A stretch of 64,000 nucleotides of DNA from CAYNWT01 sp964450955 (lineage in GTDB: Bacteria > Planctomycetota > Planctomycetia > Planctomycetales > Planctomycetaceae). Below the pieces are notes generated by a model that saw nothing but the letters and a program-made list of their open reading frames with translations, was not told the origin of the DNA and made no database searches. The stretch's first letter is position 1. Each line of letters begins with the position of its first letter. The stretch lies in NCBI GenBank assembly GCA_964450955.1, contig CAYVFI010000009.1, positions 111,833-175,832 of the forward strand, written 5' to 3'. Made by a program: the position numbers and the translations under genes. Below, one piece after another: positions 24,950-33,311 of this stretch.

Positions 24950-25651
24950 ATGCACCGACAAGATGTTCTTGAGCATCTTCGGGCGACTACTCCGGTAATC
25001 GCTCCCTCAATGTTAAAATGTGACTTCGGCAACCTTGGTCGTGAGATGGAACGACTGACTCAGGCCGACGCACAGTTGATTCATTGGGATGTCATGGACG
25101 GTCAGTTCGTTCCGAACCTGTCGTACGGCGCGATGGTAATCGATCGGGCTCGTCCTTTGACTGATGCCCCGTTTGACGCTCACCTGATGATTGCCGATCC
25201 GGGGAAGTACCTCGACGGCTACATTGACGCAGGTTGCGAGGCGATTACGTTTCACCTCGAAGCGGTTCCTGAACCTGTCGAACTGCTGACGCGGATTCGA
25301 TCGGCCGATCGTGTGGCAGGCCTGGCGATCAACCCGAGAACTCCGGTTGATGCTGTTTTTCCGTTTCTCGACGCGTGCGACATGGTTCTAGTCATGAGTG
25401 TCGAACCGGGTTTTGGCGGGCAGAAGTTCATGCCTGATGTGCTTGGGAAGCTTCAAGTGCTTCACGAGAAGCGGCCGGACCTGGTGCTGTCCATTGATGG
25501 GGGGATTGGTCCTCAAACAATCGCTCAAGCGGCTGCGGTGGGCACGAACGTGTTTGTCGCGGGGAGCGCGATTTTTGATCGGGATGACTATTCGAAAGCG
25601 ATGTCCGGTCTTGCTGCTGCAGCGACCAGTGGATCGCAGGGGGCGGGCTAG
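24950..25651 (+). CDS. rpe: Ribulose-phosphate 3-epimerase
   Basis: Interconverts ribulose-5-phosphate and xylulose-5-phosphate in the pentose phosphate pathway. TIM barrel with APSMLKCDF, the metal-binding HWDVMDGQFVPN, DAHLMI and SVEPGFGGQKF motifs, and a phosphate-binding GSAIF near the end. The ATG at 24950 matches the family N-terminus; the frame is open further upstream but that part looks non-coding. It leads a run of closely spaced genes that includes accD. Confidence 0.95.
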   Translation: MHRQDVLEHLRATTPVIAPSMLKCDFGNLGREMERLTQADAQLIHWDVMDGQFVPNLSYGAMVIDRARPLTDAPFDAHLMIADPGKYLDGYIDAGCEAITFHLEAVPEPVELLTRIRSADRVAGLAINPRTPVDAVFPFLDACDMVLVMSVEPGFGGQKFMPDVLGKLQVLHEKRPDLVLSIDGGIGPQTIAQAAAVGTNVFVAGSAIFDRDDYSKAMSGLAAAATSGSQGAG

Positions 25652-25654
25652 CCG

Positions 25655-26302
25655 ATGCCAAATGTCGTACTGATACGAGCCGGAGCAACAGACTTCGACG
25701 ATGACCAGCGGATTCAGGGTTCAATCGAACTCCCTCTGAATGAACGCGGTCAGGCTGAGGTGGATGATCTGGTCGAAGAGCTTAAAGACGACCAGATCGG
25801 TGTCATCATGACTGCCCCGTCGGAACCGTCGTTAAGCACGGCTACGGTGCTAAGCCGTGGCCTGGGTGGCGTGAAAGTCAAAGAAAACAAGGGTTTGGCG
25901 AACCTCAATCAGGGGCTCTGGGAAGGGCTGCCGGCTGAGGAAGTACGTCGCAAGTACCCCAAACTATTCCGACAATGGCGTGAAGCGCCAAGTACTGTTT
26001 GTGCTCCTGAGGGTGAGACTTTGGTTGAGCTTCATGAGCGGGTGCGGAAGGTTTTGGAAAAACCACTTAAAAAGAAGGCGAACCTGGCCATTGTGGCGGG
26101 CGAGCCGTTAGCAACAATTCTGGGCTGTATCCTGGAAGGGCGCAATCCGGAATTGGTAGATTGCCTGTGCGGCGATGACGATATCGGCCAGGTGACCCGT
26201 CTAACTATCGAAGCAGAAGCCGTTGAAGGCATCTGGGAACGGCCGATTTCGGACAGCAACGGAGAGGGCCAGGCTGAGAGCCAGGCGAAGGGCAAGTCCT
26301 AA
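25655..26302 (+). CDS. Degenerate histidine-phosphatase-fold protein, probably inactive
   Basis: The fold of the histidine phosphatase (phosphoglycerate mutase-like) superfamily is recognisable from the opening beta strand, LNERGQAEVDDL and the LWEGLP block. The catalytic residues are not kept: the usual RHG reads RAG (residues 8-10), the second Arg region reads SEPSLSTATVL without the Arg, and the second His site reads VAGEP instead of V.HG. It is therefore probably a binding or regulatory protein rather than a phosphatase. It starts 3 bp after rpe and its stop overlaps the accD start by 1 bp, so it is translated with both. Confidence 0.8.
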   Translation: MPNVVLIRAGATDFDDDQRIQGSIELPLNERGQAEVDDLVEELKDDQIGVIMTAPSEPSLSTATVLSRGLGGVKVKENKGLANLNQGLWEGLPAEEVRRKYPKLFRQWREAPSTVCAPEGETLVELHERVRKVLEKPLKKKANLAIVAGEPLATILGCILEGRNPELVDCLCGDDDIGQVTRLTIEAEAVEGIWERPISDSNGEGQAESQAKGKS

Positions 26303-27156
26303 TGAGTACCACACGCAAAGCTGGTGTTAGCTCCTGGTTGGAGTTCATCCGCCCCAAGAAACGCGGCGTGCCCGAAGGCGTCTGGATGAAATGTCCGGGT
26401 TGCCAGGCAACGGTATTCCGCAAACAGGTTGAAGAGAACCGCAACGTCTGCGTGGAGTGCGAACACCACTTCATCATCGGTGCCGAAGAACGCGTCCGGC
26501 AACTGCTGGACCCGGATACCTTCGAAGAATGGTTCGCTGATCTCGAACCCGGTGACCCATTGGGCTTCGCTGATCGCAAGCCCTACAAGGATCGACTTGC
26601 GGCTGAGCAGAAGAAGACCGGCATGCGAGACGCTTGTGTCGTTGGTCGTGGCTACATGCGTGGCCGGCCTCTGGTTCTGGGCCTCACCGATTCTGCGTTC
26701 ATTATGGGTAGCATGGGCTCTGTGGTCGGCGAGAAGCTGACTCGAGCCGTTGAAGAAGCGACCGCGCTGTCGCTGCCATTGGTCGTGGTCAGCGGTTCCG
26801 GAGGCGGCGCTCGCATGCACGAGGGAATTCTTTCTCTCATGCAAATGGCGAAGGTTTCAGCCGCTCTTTCGAGGTATCATGAAGAAGGCGGACTATTTAT
26901 CTCAGTGATGACTAATCCGACTATGGGGGGCGTGGCAGCCAGCTTCGCATCGTTGGGCGATGTTGTTATCGCTGAACCAAAAGCGCTGATTGGATTCGCT
27001 GGTCCGCGAGTTGTTGAGGCCACATGTAAAATTGAATTGCCTGAGGGATTCCAGACCAGCGAGTTCCTTATGGAACATGGTTTCGTTGACAGGATCGTGC
27101 ATCGTGCAGAACTCAGAACCGAAATCGCTCGTATTATTGACTACTGTGCTGGCTAG
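26302..27156 (+). CDS. accD: Acetyl-CoA carboxylase carboxyltransferase subunit beta
   Basis: Beta subunit of the carboxyltransferase that makes malonyl-CoA, the first step of fatty acid synthesis. An N-terminal four-Cys zinc finger (CPGC...CVEC, residues about 32-54) is followed by the crotonase-like carboxyltransferase domain with GSMGSVVGEK, SGSGGGARMHEG and a GFAGPRVVE block. The 284-residue length is usual. The ATG overlaps the upstream stop (TAATG), indicating translational coupling. The alpha subunit gene is not in the window. Confidence 0.96.
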   Translation: MSTTRKAGVSSWLEFIRPKKRGVPEGVWMKCPGCQATVFRKQVEENRNVCVECEHHFIIGAEERVRQLLDPDTFEEWFADLEPGDPLGFADRKPYKDRLAAEQKKTGMRDACVVGRGYMRGRPLVLGLTDSAFIMGSMGSVVGEKLTRAVEEATALSLPLVVVSGSGGGARMHEGILSLMQMAKVSAALSRYHEEGGLFISVMTNPTMGGVAASFASLGDVVIAEPKALIGFAGPRVVEATCKIELPEGFQTSEFLMEHGFVDRIVHRAELRTEIARIIDYCAG

Positions 27157-27186
27157 CGGCTTATCGGTTGGAGGTTCGACAGCGAG

Positions 27187-28200
27187 ATGAAATTCAAGAA
27201 CCCCTTTGGAAAGAAGAAGCAGGATGTTGGTCCACGAACCGAAATTCGCAAACGGTTCGAACTACTCGGTCGCGTAGGCCAGGGCAGTATGTCCCGAGTC
27301 TGGCGGGCGAATGACGGCCTAAGCAATCAGATGGTTGCCTTAAAGGTTCTGGATCGAGAAAAGACCAAGCGGTTCGAGTCTCGTTTCATTGGGCTTAATA
27401 AGCCGCCTGAGGGAGAGATCGCTGTCAGTCTTGATCATCCAAACTGCGTCCGGACCTTAGAGCACGGAATGACCACTGAGGAAGAACCGTTCCTCGTGAT
27501 GGAGTTCGTGGAAGGGATGGGCCTGGGCATGCTGGTCGAACTTCAGGACGACCGCATGCGGCGCTACCGACTGAGTCTCATGATTCAGATCGGTGACTCG
27601 CTGGACTACCTTCATCAAGCCGGCTGGATTCACCGCGACATTTGTCCGCGCAACATTCTGTTAAGCACAGAGAACAAGATTAAGCTTATCGATTTCGGCC
27701 TGGTGGTTCCGAACACTCCGAATTTTCGCAAGCCGGGCAACCGGACCGGCACAGCCAACTACATGGCTCCGGAACTTATCAAACGCCAGACGACCGACGA
27801 GCGAATTGACATCTTCTCTTACGCCGTCACATGTTTTGAAATGTATACCAAGCGGCATCCGTGGGACGCCGCAATGACGCTGGACGCTGTTATTCAGCAC
27901 ATTAACAAGCCGCCTGCCGACATCCGGGAGTTTGTACCGAAGATTGATGATCAGATCGCCAACACGATTATGAAGGGTTTGCAGGCGCGGCCAGATGATC
28001 GTTGGCAGTCGATGGCAGAAATGACGCACGAGTTTAGAGAAGCAGAGGCGCGACTTGTGGCTGCTGCTCGAAAGAAAATGGCTGCGAAGAAACAGGCCGG
28101 TGGCAAGAAGGCTCGGGTCAAACGTCCGCAAAAAAAACGACCGGCGGACACCTCAAAAATTGGCGTCAAGAAAAAGCCGAAGCCTCCCACGTCCGAATAG
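27187..28200 (+). CDS. Soluble Ser/Thr protein kinase with a Lys/Arg-rich tail
   Basis: Hanks-type kinase domain (about residues 22-285): Gly-rich loop GRVGQGSMSRV, the VALK lysine K53, catalytic HRDICPRN, DFG as IDFGLV and APE in MAPELI. No membrane helix is present. The last 50 residues are a histone H1-like basic tail (KKMAAKKQAGGKKARVKRP...), which could bind nucleic acid or an acidic partner. It lies 30 bp after accD, so it is probably co-transcribed with it. The substrate is unknown. Confidence 0.9.
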   Translation: MKFKNPFGKKKQDVGPRTEIRKRFELLGRVGQGSMSRVWRANDGLSNQMVALKVLDREKTKRFESRFIGLNKPPEGEIAVSLDHPNCVRTLEHGMTTEEEPFLVMEFVEGMGLGMLVELQDDRMRRYRLSLMIQIGDSLDYLHQAGWIHRDICPRNILLSTENKIKLIDFGLVVPNTPNFRKPGNRTGTANYMAPELIKRQTTDERIDIFSYAVTCFEMYTKRHPWDAAMTLDAVIQHINKPPADIREFVPKIDDQIANTIMKGLQARPDDRWQSMAEMTHEFREAEARLVAAARKKMAAKKQAGGKKARVKRPQKKRPADTSKIGVKKKPKPPTSE

Positions 28201-28537
28201 GCGGCTGGTCGCACTATGGCTGCGGTGTCCTGCGGCGCTGACCCGGGAACGTCTTGATTCCCCACGATTCGTGAGCGAAATTGCCATTCCAGGACATGGA
28301 CGTCCTCCTGTTGAGCCGTCTCTGGAATTGGCTGTTTCGGCAAATTTTGCCTTGTTGTTTCGCCGAACTCGACGCACGGCAATTCTGAATAGACCTCGTT
28401 TTGCCGAGTTGTTAAAGTCTGCCTGATTCGCAAATCTTTACAGATGCAAGCGAGTCACAACTGCCGATGATAACTTAGCGAGATGACTAAGTTCGCAGTT
28501 GCCGATTCGCACATTCAAGACTGGCATGGAGGCCGGC
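28201..28537. other. Intergenic region with an imperfect hairpin upstream of the rimI-like gene
   Basis: No gene is recognised in these 337 bp. Near the end, CAACTGC (28458-28464) and AACTTAG (28472-28478) pair perfectly with CTAAGTT (28487-28493) and GCAGTTG (28495-28501), forming a two-step stem with an asymmetric internal loop. It ends 36 bp before the start codon and could be a 5' leader structure or operator. Confidence 0.5.
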
Positions 28538-29074
28538 ATGAATCTCAACTCAACGGGCCATCGGCCCGACCAGCAAGTCCGCGTACAGATCCGTTGGTTA
28601 ATCCGCCGGGATATGCCAGAGGTGCTGGAGATTGAACGCGAGAGCTTCGAGTTCGCCTGGACCGAAGAAGAATTTCTTTGCTGTCTGCGTCAGCGGAACT
28701 GCATCGGCATGGTTGCCGAGCTGGACCATCAGATCGTGGGCTTCATGATTTACGAACTTCACAAGTCTCGGCTTCGCATTCTTAACTTCGCTGTGGCTCC
28801 GGCTGCCAGACGACTTAACGTCGGATCGCAAATGGTTGGTCGGCTCATTGACAAGCTTAGCCAGCAGCGCCGTAAAGAAATTATTCTGGAAGTTCGTGAG
28901 ACCAATGTACCGGCTCAGTTATTCTTCAAGGATAAAGGGTTTGTCGCGGTCTCCGTTTTGCGGAACCACTACGACGATACCGCTGAAGACGCTTACTACA
29001 TGTGCTACCGACTAGACAGCGAATCCGGAGCGTTCGCGCCGCGGAATCGCATTTCAGAGTACGACGCAGCATAG
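28538..29074 (+). CDS. GNAT N-acetyltransferase, RimI-like
   Basis: GNAT fold close to RimI, which acetylates the N-terminal alanine of ribosomal protein S18. RRDMPEVLEIERESFEFAWTEE matches the RimI N-terminus, and the acetyl-CoA loop is ARRLNVGSQMV, in place of the usual R.xG.G/A pattern. The ATG at 28538 is chosen because a perfect GGAGG lies five bases upstream; the longer frame begins at a TTG with no ribosome binding site. The last 20 residues extend beyond the usual end. A strong terminator follows. Confidence 0.88.
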   Translation: MNLNSTGHRPDQQVRVQIRWLIRRDMPEVLEIERESFEFAWTEEEFLCCLRQRNCIGMVAELDHQIVGFMIYELHKSRLRILNFAVAPAARRLNVGSQMVGRLIDKLSQQRRKEIILEVRETNVPAQLFFKDKGFVAVSVLRNHYDDTAEDAYYMCYRLDSESGAFAPRNRISEYDAA

Positions 29075-29116
29075 CGCGTCTGAATTCTGAACACAGAGTT
29101 TGAACACAGGAAGAAG

Positions 29117-29140
29117 CCGGCCGAAGTGGTCGGTTTTTTT
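29117..29140 (+). terminator. Rho-independent terminator after the rimI-like gene
   Basis: CCGGCC (29117-29122) pairs with GGTCGG (29128-29133) around a 5-nt loop and is followed by seven T residues. Confidence 0.85.
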
Positions 29141-29144
29141 CGTT

Positions 29145-29891
29145 TTAAGCGTCACTGCGTCCCACGCCAACACCCCGACCCGTAGACCGGTTCAGGTGCA
29201 GGCCGCATTCCTGCTTGCGTCCACAGAATCGTGTATCCCGATCAGACTTGTCGGACGCTTCAAGTGGGCGGCTGGAATGCGCGTCACCGACGGTTGTGAA
29301 TCCGTCGGCTTCCAGTGGATGGCGCGGCAGGCCGTGAAGCCTGAGATATCGACTGACGTCCTCGGAGGTCCAGTCCAGCAATGGATGAATGCGATAGAGG
29401 CAAGGCGACCGGGTCACGTGTTTCAGACCAGCGCGGAAATCCGTTTGGGCTGCGCGAACGCCGGAGATCCACGCCTCTGCGTTTAGCTGGCTCAGGGCCT
29501 TATTCATGGGCTCGACTTTTCGGATTCGGTCGTACGCATTTAGATCGTCAAGGCTGTCGCTTTCCCACAGTCGCCCATAGCGTTCTTCCATCTCTGCCGG
29601 GCTGATGTCAGATTTTGCGACATGCAGGTTCAGGTTAAGGTGTTGTGTCAAAGTTTTCGCGTACGCGTGCGTCTCCTCAGGCAGGTATCCGGTATCGACC
29701 CAGATAACGGGCAACCGCGGCATCACTTGATTCACCAGGTGCAGGGTGACGGCAGATTGAATTCCAAAACTCGTGCTCATAATGACGCGCCCCGAGAAAC
29801 GTAAGCCAGTCCACGCAATTAGTCTTTGAGCTGCGTGCGGTTTGTTAGGACGACGTTGTAGCTGGCTGTTTGAATTCGCACTCCGAATCAT
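29145..29891 (-). CDS. cysH: Phosphoadenylyl-sulfate (PAPS) reductase
   Basis: Reduces PAPS to sulfite in assimilatory sulfate reduction, using thioredoxin or glutaredoxin. The PP-loop-like SFGIQSA (about residue 40) binds the nucleotide, KVEPMNKAL matches the E. coli-type enzyme, and the catalytic Cys is in the C-terminal ECGLH. The paired Cys-Cys motifs of the iron-sulfur APS reductases are missing, so PAPS is the likely substrate. The ATG at 29891 has GGAG seven bases upstream and is preferred to an ATG at 29957. About 15 extra residues follow ECGLH. Confidence 0.92.
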   Translation of the reverse strand: MIRSANSNSQLQRRPNKPHAAQRLIAWTGLRFSGRVIMSTSFGIQSAVTLHLVNQVMPRLPVIWVDTGYLPEETHAYAKTLTQHLNLNLHVAKSDISPAEMEERYGRLWESDSLDDLNAYDRIRKVEPMNKALSQLNAEAWISGVRAAQTDFRAGLKHVTRSPCLYRIHPLLDWTSEDVSRYLRLHGLPRHPLEADGFTTVGDAHSSRPLEASDKSDRDTRFCGRKQECGLHLNRSTGRGVGVGRSDA

Positions 29892-30189
29892 TTTTCGACT
29901 CCGGCCAGGTGAATGAGAGTTAGGCGACAATCGCGGCCGCTGGCCTTTGATGTGCAACCTACCGAGGGTCTTACGTGGTCATTCATCTTTGGCCAAAAAA
30001 TGACGTCGGGTCGGAAATCAATGGCTGCTAATCGTGGACGCTCAAAGCGCGGCTGGACCGACCAGGTCACCGTGGTTCGGGCGGTCGATTGGCGCTTGCA
30101 AGGTCAAACTGTTCCGATCGCCTGCCGTTGGAGAGGTTTTCCACACGAAATTTTTGCCAAGCGAGGCTATGGGCTCGGTGACTCGCCGG

Positions 30190-30195
30190 TATAAT
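30190..30195 (+). promoter_or_regulatory. Consensus -10 element upstream of the DUF2617 gene
   Basis: A perfect TATAAT lies 17 bp before the start codon at 30213, so the transcript would have a very short leader. No good -35 element is seen. Confidence 0.4.
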
Positions 30196-30212
30196 CCACC
30201 ATCGAAACTGAC

Positions 30213-30773
30213 ATGGGACTTTCTGCAATGGCTGTTGGAGTCGCACGCCCGGATGTTTCGGACATGGTGTTTCTCGTGTTCGATCGATCCGTCCATCCTG
30301 AATTGTTCTCGACCGTAAAATCGCAGTCGATTGAGCACGCAGACTTTACAGCCAAAGTCAGCATCTGCCCCTCAGGGCATGTCATCGAGTTCCAGCCCGG
30401 CCGCTTTCCAATTACCGAAACAGCGACGACCCGTCAGCAATCGCTACCAAACCACAAGCGTTCGTGCAGCCGCCGATTAGTTGGTCAACGCGATCAAGCG
30501 CTCGACTTCGACTCGGGTGTCAGATACCACGGTTGCTATCAGTTGGAACGTCTAGAACCCGAGATCTTTCTCAATGTCCATGAAGAACTGACTCTGGATA
30601 TTCAGAAGGCGTCGTTGGGACATGCGTTTGAGTCGAGTAGTCGGTTCGCTCCGGCTCCGATTTCGGTACTGCAAACCGACGTGACATCGTCAGGCTTGCT
30701 AGTACATACATACCACACGTTTCCTGAAAACTGTGCTGTCGTGAAGACTCAATCGATGTTTGAGCTGGTGTAG
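30213..30773 (+). CDS. DUF2617 family protein
   Basis: A 186-residue soluble protein. VARPDVSDMVFLVFDRSVHPELF at the start, LERLEPEIFLNVHEELTLD in the middle and HTFPENCAVVKTQS near the end match the DUF2617 family as I know it from planctomycetes and actinobacteria. No function is established. No signal peptide or membrane helix is present. It precedes csrA by 255 bp on the same strand. Confidence 0.75.
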   Translation: MGLSAMAVGVARPDVSDMVFLVFDRSVHPELFSTVKSQSIEHADFTAKVSICPSGHVIEFQPGRFPITETATTRQQSLPNHKRSCSRRLVGQRDQALDFDSGVRYHGCYQLERLEPEIFLNVHEELTLDIQKASLGHAFESSSRFAPAPISVLQTDVTSSGLLVHTYHTFPENCAVVKTQSMFELV

Positions 30774-31028
30774 CGCGGTCGCTGCAGGCCGTGCAATCGT
30801 CACGAACTACCGGTTTTTATGCGTTATTTCGTGCTTAATCGCATCGTTGTGAGTAAACAACCGGGCACTCCTGCCATTACGGATATGAGATCGGCAAAAC
30901 CTGCAGCTAAGTGAACAATTGGGTCGATGCCAAACGTAGAATAGTTTTGCAGGCGGAACGGGGTGCCACTGATTGGCCCCCAGGATGAAAATGACAACAA
31001 CAGCAAGAATGCACACCAAGGACTGGCC

Positions 31029-31223
31029 ATGTTGGTACTTAGCCGTAAGAAAGATGAAAAAATCCTGATTGGTGATTCCATCACATTGATGGTCATCGAG
31101 ATTCGTGGAGACAAGGTGCGACTTGGAATCGACGCACCGCGTGATGTCACCGTACATCGCGAAGAAGTCTACGAAGCAATCAGGCGCGAGCAATCTCCGG
31201 AAGATTCGACGGTCGAGAAATAG
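31029..31223 (+). CDS. csrA: Carbon storage regulator CsrA
   Basis: A small RNA-binding dimer that controls translation by binding GGA motifs in mRNA leaders. MLVLSRKKDEKILIG at the start and IRGDKVRLGIDAPRDVTVHREEV are the family signature, and the length (64 residues) is normal. The ATG at 31029 has AAGGA seven bases upstream; the ORF that starts at 30963 adds a non-homologous N-terminus. No fliW or flagellar gene is nearby. Confidence 0.95.
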   Translation: MLVLSRKKDEKILIGDSITLMVIEIRGDKVRLGIDAPRDVTVHREEVYEAIRREQSPEDSTVEK

Positions 31224-31262
31224 ATCGCTTTGAAACCCGCAGGTCTACTAACCGCACCAGCG

Positions 31263-33296
31263 TCACTTGGCTTGCGCGCGGATTCTTTTCAGGACAATGA
31301 AGTAGCCTGCAGTGTCAAGTTGAAGCGGAACCCATTCGTCGCTCCCGTTCTTTAGTTCGCGGACTTCCGACAGGTTACTTGCCATTGAGTAGCCATCCCA
31401 GGGGTGTCTTGCATCGATGACGATGTAGTCCGCGTCCTCTGGCACTGTTGTCCGATTGACGTAGTTGCTGTAGTCGTACGAACGTTCTCTGTGCGTCAGT
31501 CTTGTGTGCACGAAATCCGTTGAGGCCACTCGAGCGTCCTCCGGAATCGCGTCAAGTACCTTCTTCACCTGCTCTGCCCGTTTGTTTGCAACGTACAGAC
31601 TCTTCCAATGCTTGCGCGATCCGGCGTCATGGAAGCCGATTCCAAGTGGTGACATCGAATAGAACCAGCACGTCACGAACGCTGTGCAACACGCGAACGC
31701 GGTCGCAGTTGCCAGCTTTCGAGTTTGTCCCGTAGCCCTGAACCGCCCAAGCCCGGCCGCGCCCGCCCACCACAAGATTGGTAAGACTGTTGCGTGAAAG
31801 TGGTGAAACGGAATCAGGACCTGTTGCCGGACTTCGCCCTGCGCTGTCTTGTCTGGTGAGAGTTCCAGCAGGTACAGCATGCTGAGAACAGGGACAGCGA
31901 CCAGCGTTCTCTTCAAAGACAACAAGGGTAGGAAGCCGCACGGGAGCAACAGCAGAATCGTGTAAAGCACCGATCGCATCCCGAATAGTTTGGATAGAAC
32001 CAACCCCGGATCGCGCAGTGACGTTTTGACGATCTCAACCGGCGAAGAACCTAGTTCGCCGAAATATTGGCTGAAGTGGGCGGGAGCGCCATCCCGGAAC
32101 CAGGGGAGGATGACCAGAACGACCAACACCAGATACGCGGTGATAGCGGCACTGCCTCCAAACCCGGAGAGGCGTTCGCGTTTTTCTGTTGCTGTGACCC
32201 CGAAGTACAAAACCAAAGGGGCCAGTACGAGTGCAAAGTCTTCCTTGGCTGAGAGCGCGACGACGAATAGTAACCAGGCGGTCTTGAACCGTTTGCGTTC
32301 CCATTGGTCGATCCCGAACATCATCGCAGGGATACCAAAGCACATTGGCCGGAACGTCTTGAAGTCGATTGCGATATCGAGGTAGTGCATTGGGAAGTAC
32401 AGCAACCAGGCTATCGCAACCAGAGCCGATGGAATTGGAGCCGCTGAATGACGCCTTGCGATGAGGAAAATCGGGATGGCCGTTATGCCGAGCGCCAACG
32501 ATTCGCAGAGTTCTAACAGCAGTTGCGAAGGCCACAGCATGTGCAGTGGTGTCAGCAGCAAGTGAACCACCTGAACGTGTTCTCCGAGAAACGGACGCCC
32601 CTGGTCCAGGTAGCTGCGAAATCCCTTGCCGTGCGTTAGGTTCCAGATGTGTTCTTCGTACATCGCCGAATCGCCATGCGGCAGTAACAGGTTCCAATAC
32701 AAGCCCCAGTTCATCCAGGTAAACGTCACAACGGACACGGTGATGCCGCTAAGCAGCAGAAACCACGCCGTCCGCGCCCCATCTGTCGCACTGATTTCGT
32801 TGCGCGGCTTCGTGGCCAGCCAAATCGGACCGGTTAGAACCACGGCCGCTGACAGGCTGAACCAAAGGTGCGATGTCGCCTGAATCCACGCGCCAACCTG
32901 CTCAGGGAAAAAGATCCGAACGCCATCCACAACGATCAAAAAACACAAGGACCCGCCTGCGATCAAGCCGTAAGTCCCCAGCAACTGTCCCAGTGGTCTT
33001 TTTGAACGCCAGGCAGCGAACAATCCTCCGGCGAACCAAATACTCGCGATCAGCGCAAGGCAGCGACCAAAGAGGGGGACAAATGGAATCGCGGTCGAAG
33101 CGCCGTTCATGAGCGGCTTCGAATCGGCTCCCAGGCTGTTCACGACATCCTGCCACAACGCGCGACTTACCCAGGGGCCGGCCGCTTCGGGCGACGCGAA
33201 GACGCTCTGAAGAAACAGAGTCAGGCAGCCGGCGCCGATCAGCACCCCAAAGATACCGGCGATCAATCGTCCAGGCGACGTGCGTTCGTCAGACAT
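31263..33296 (-). CDS. DUF2079 multi-pass membrane protein
   Basis: A 677-residue inner-membrane protein with about ten to twelve hydrophobic helices. The central segment (HGDSAMYEEHIWNLTHGKGF, then GEHVQVVHLLLTPLHMLWPS) is the DUF2079 signature; this family resembles GT-C glycosyltransferases, and the Asp in HGDSAMYEE could be catalytic. The C-terminal part is a soluble domain (about 580-677) with a YIVIDARHPW motif. It is the last gene of a four-gene minus-strand operon, 15 bp after the FGE gene. Confidence 0.85.
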   Translation of the reverse strand: MSDERTSPGRLIAGIFGVLIGAGCLTLFLQSVFASPEAAGPWVSRALWQDVVNSLGADSKPLMNGASTAIPFVPLFGRCLALIASIWFAGGLFAAWRSKRPLGQLLGTYGLIAGGSLCFLIVVDGVRIFFPEQVGAWIQATSHLWFSLSAAVVLTGPIWLATKPRNEISATDGARTAWFLLLSGITVSVVTFTWMNWGLYWNLLLPHGDSAMYEEHIWNLTHGKGFRSYLDQGRPFLGEHVQVVHLLLTPLHMLWPSQLLLELCESLALGITAIPIFLIARRHSAAPIPSALVAIAWLLYFPMHYLDIAIDFKTFRPMCFGIPAMMFGIDQWERKRFKTAWLLFVVALSAKEDFALVLAPLVLYFGVTATEKRERLSGFGGSAAITAYLVLVVLVILPWFRDGAPAHFSQYFGELGSSPVEIVKTSLRDPGLVLSKLFGMRSVLYTILLLLPCGFLPLLSLKRTLVAVPVLSMLYLLELSPDKTAQGEVRQQVLIPFHHFHATVLPILWWAGAAGLGRFRATGQTRKLATATAFACCTAFVTCWFYSMSPLGIGFHDAGSRKHWKSLYVANKRAEQVKKVLDAIPEDARVASTDFVHTRLTHRERSYDYSNYVNRTTVPEDADYIVIDARHPWDGYSMASNLSEVRELKNGSDEWVPLQLDTAGYFIVLKRIRAQAK

Positions 33297-33311
33297 GTGC
33301 GGTCACTCGGT

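Noticed and set aside
29117..29140. The same hairpin as a terminator for cysH on the minus strand
   Set aside because: In that direction the stem is followed by CTTCTTCC and no T-run, so only plus-strand use is supported.
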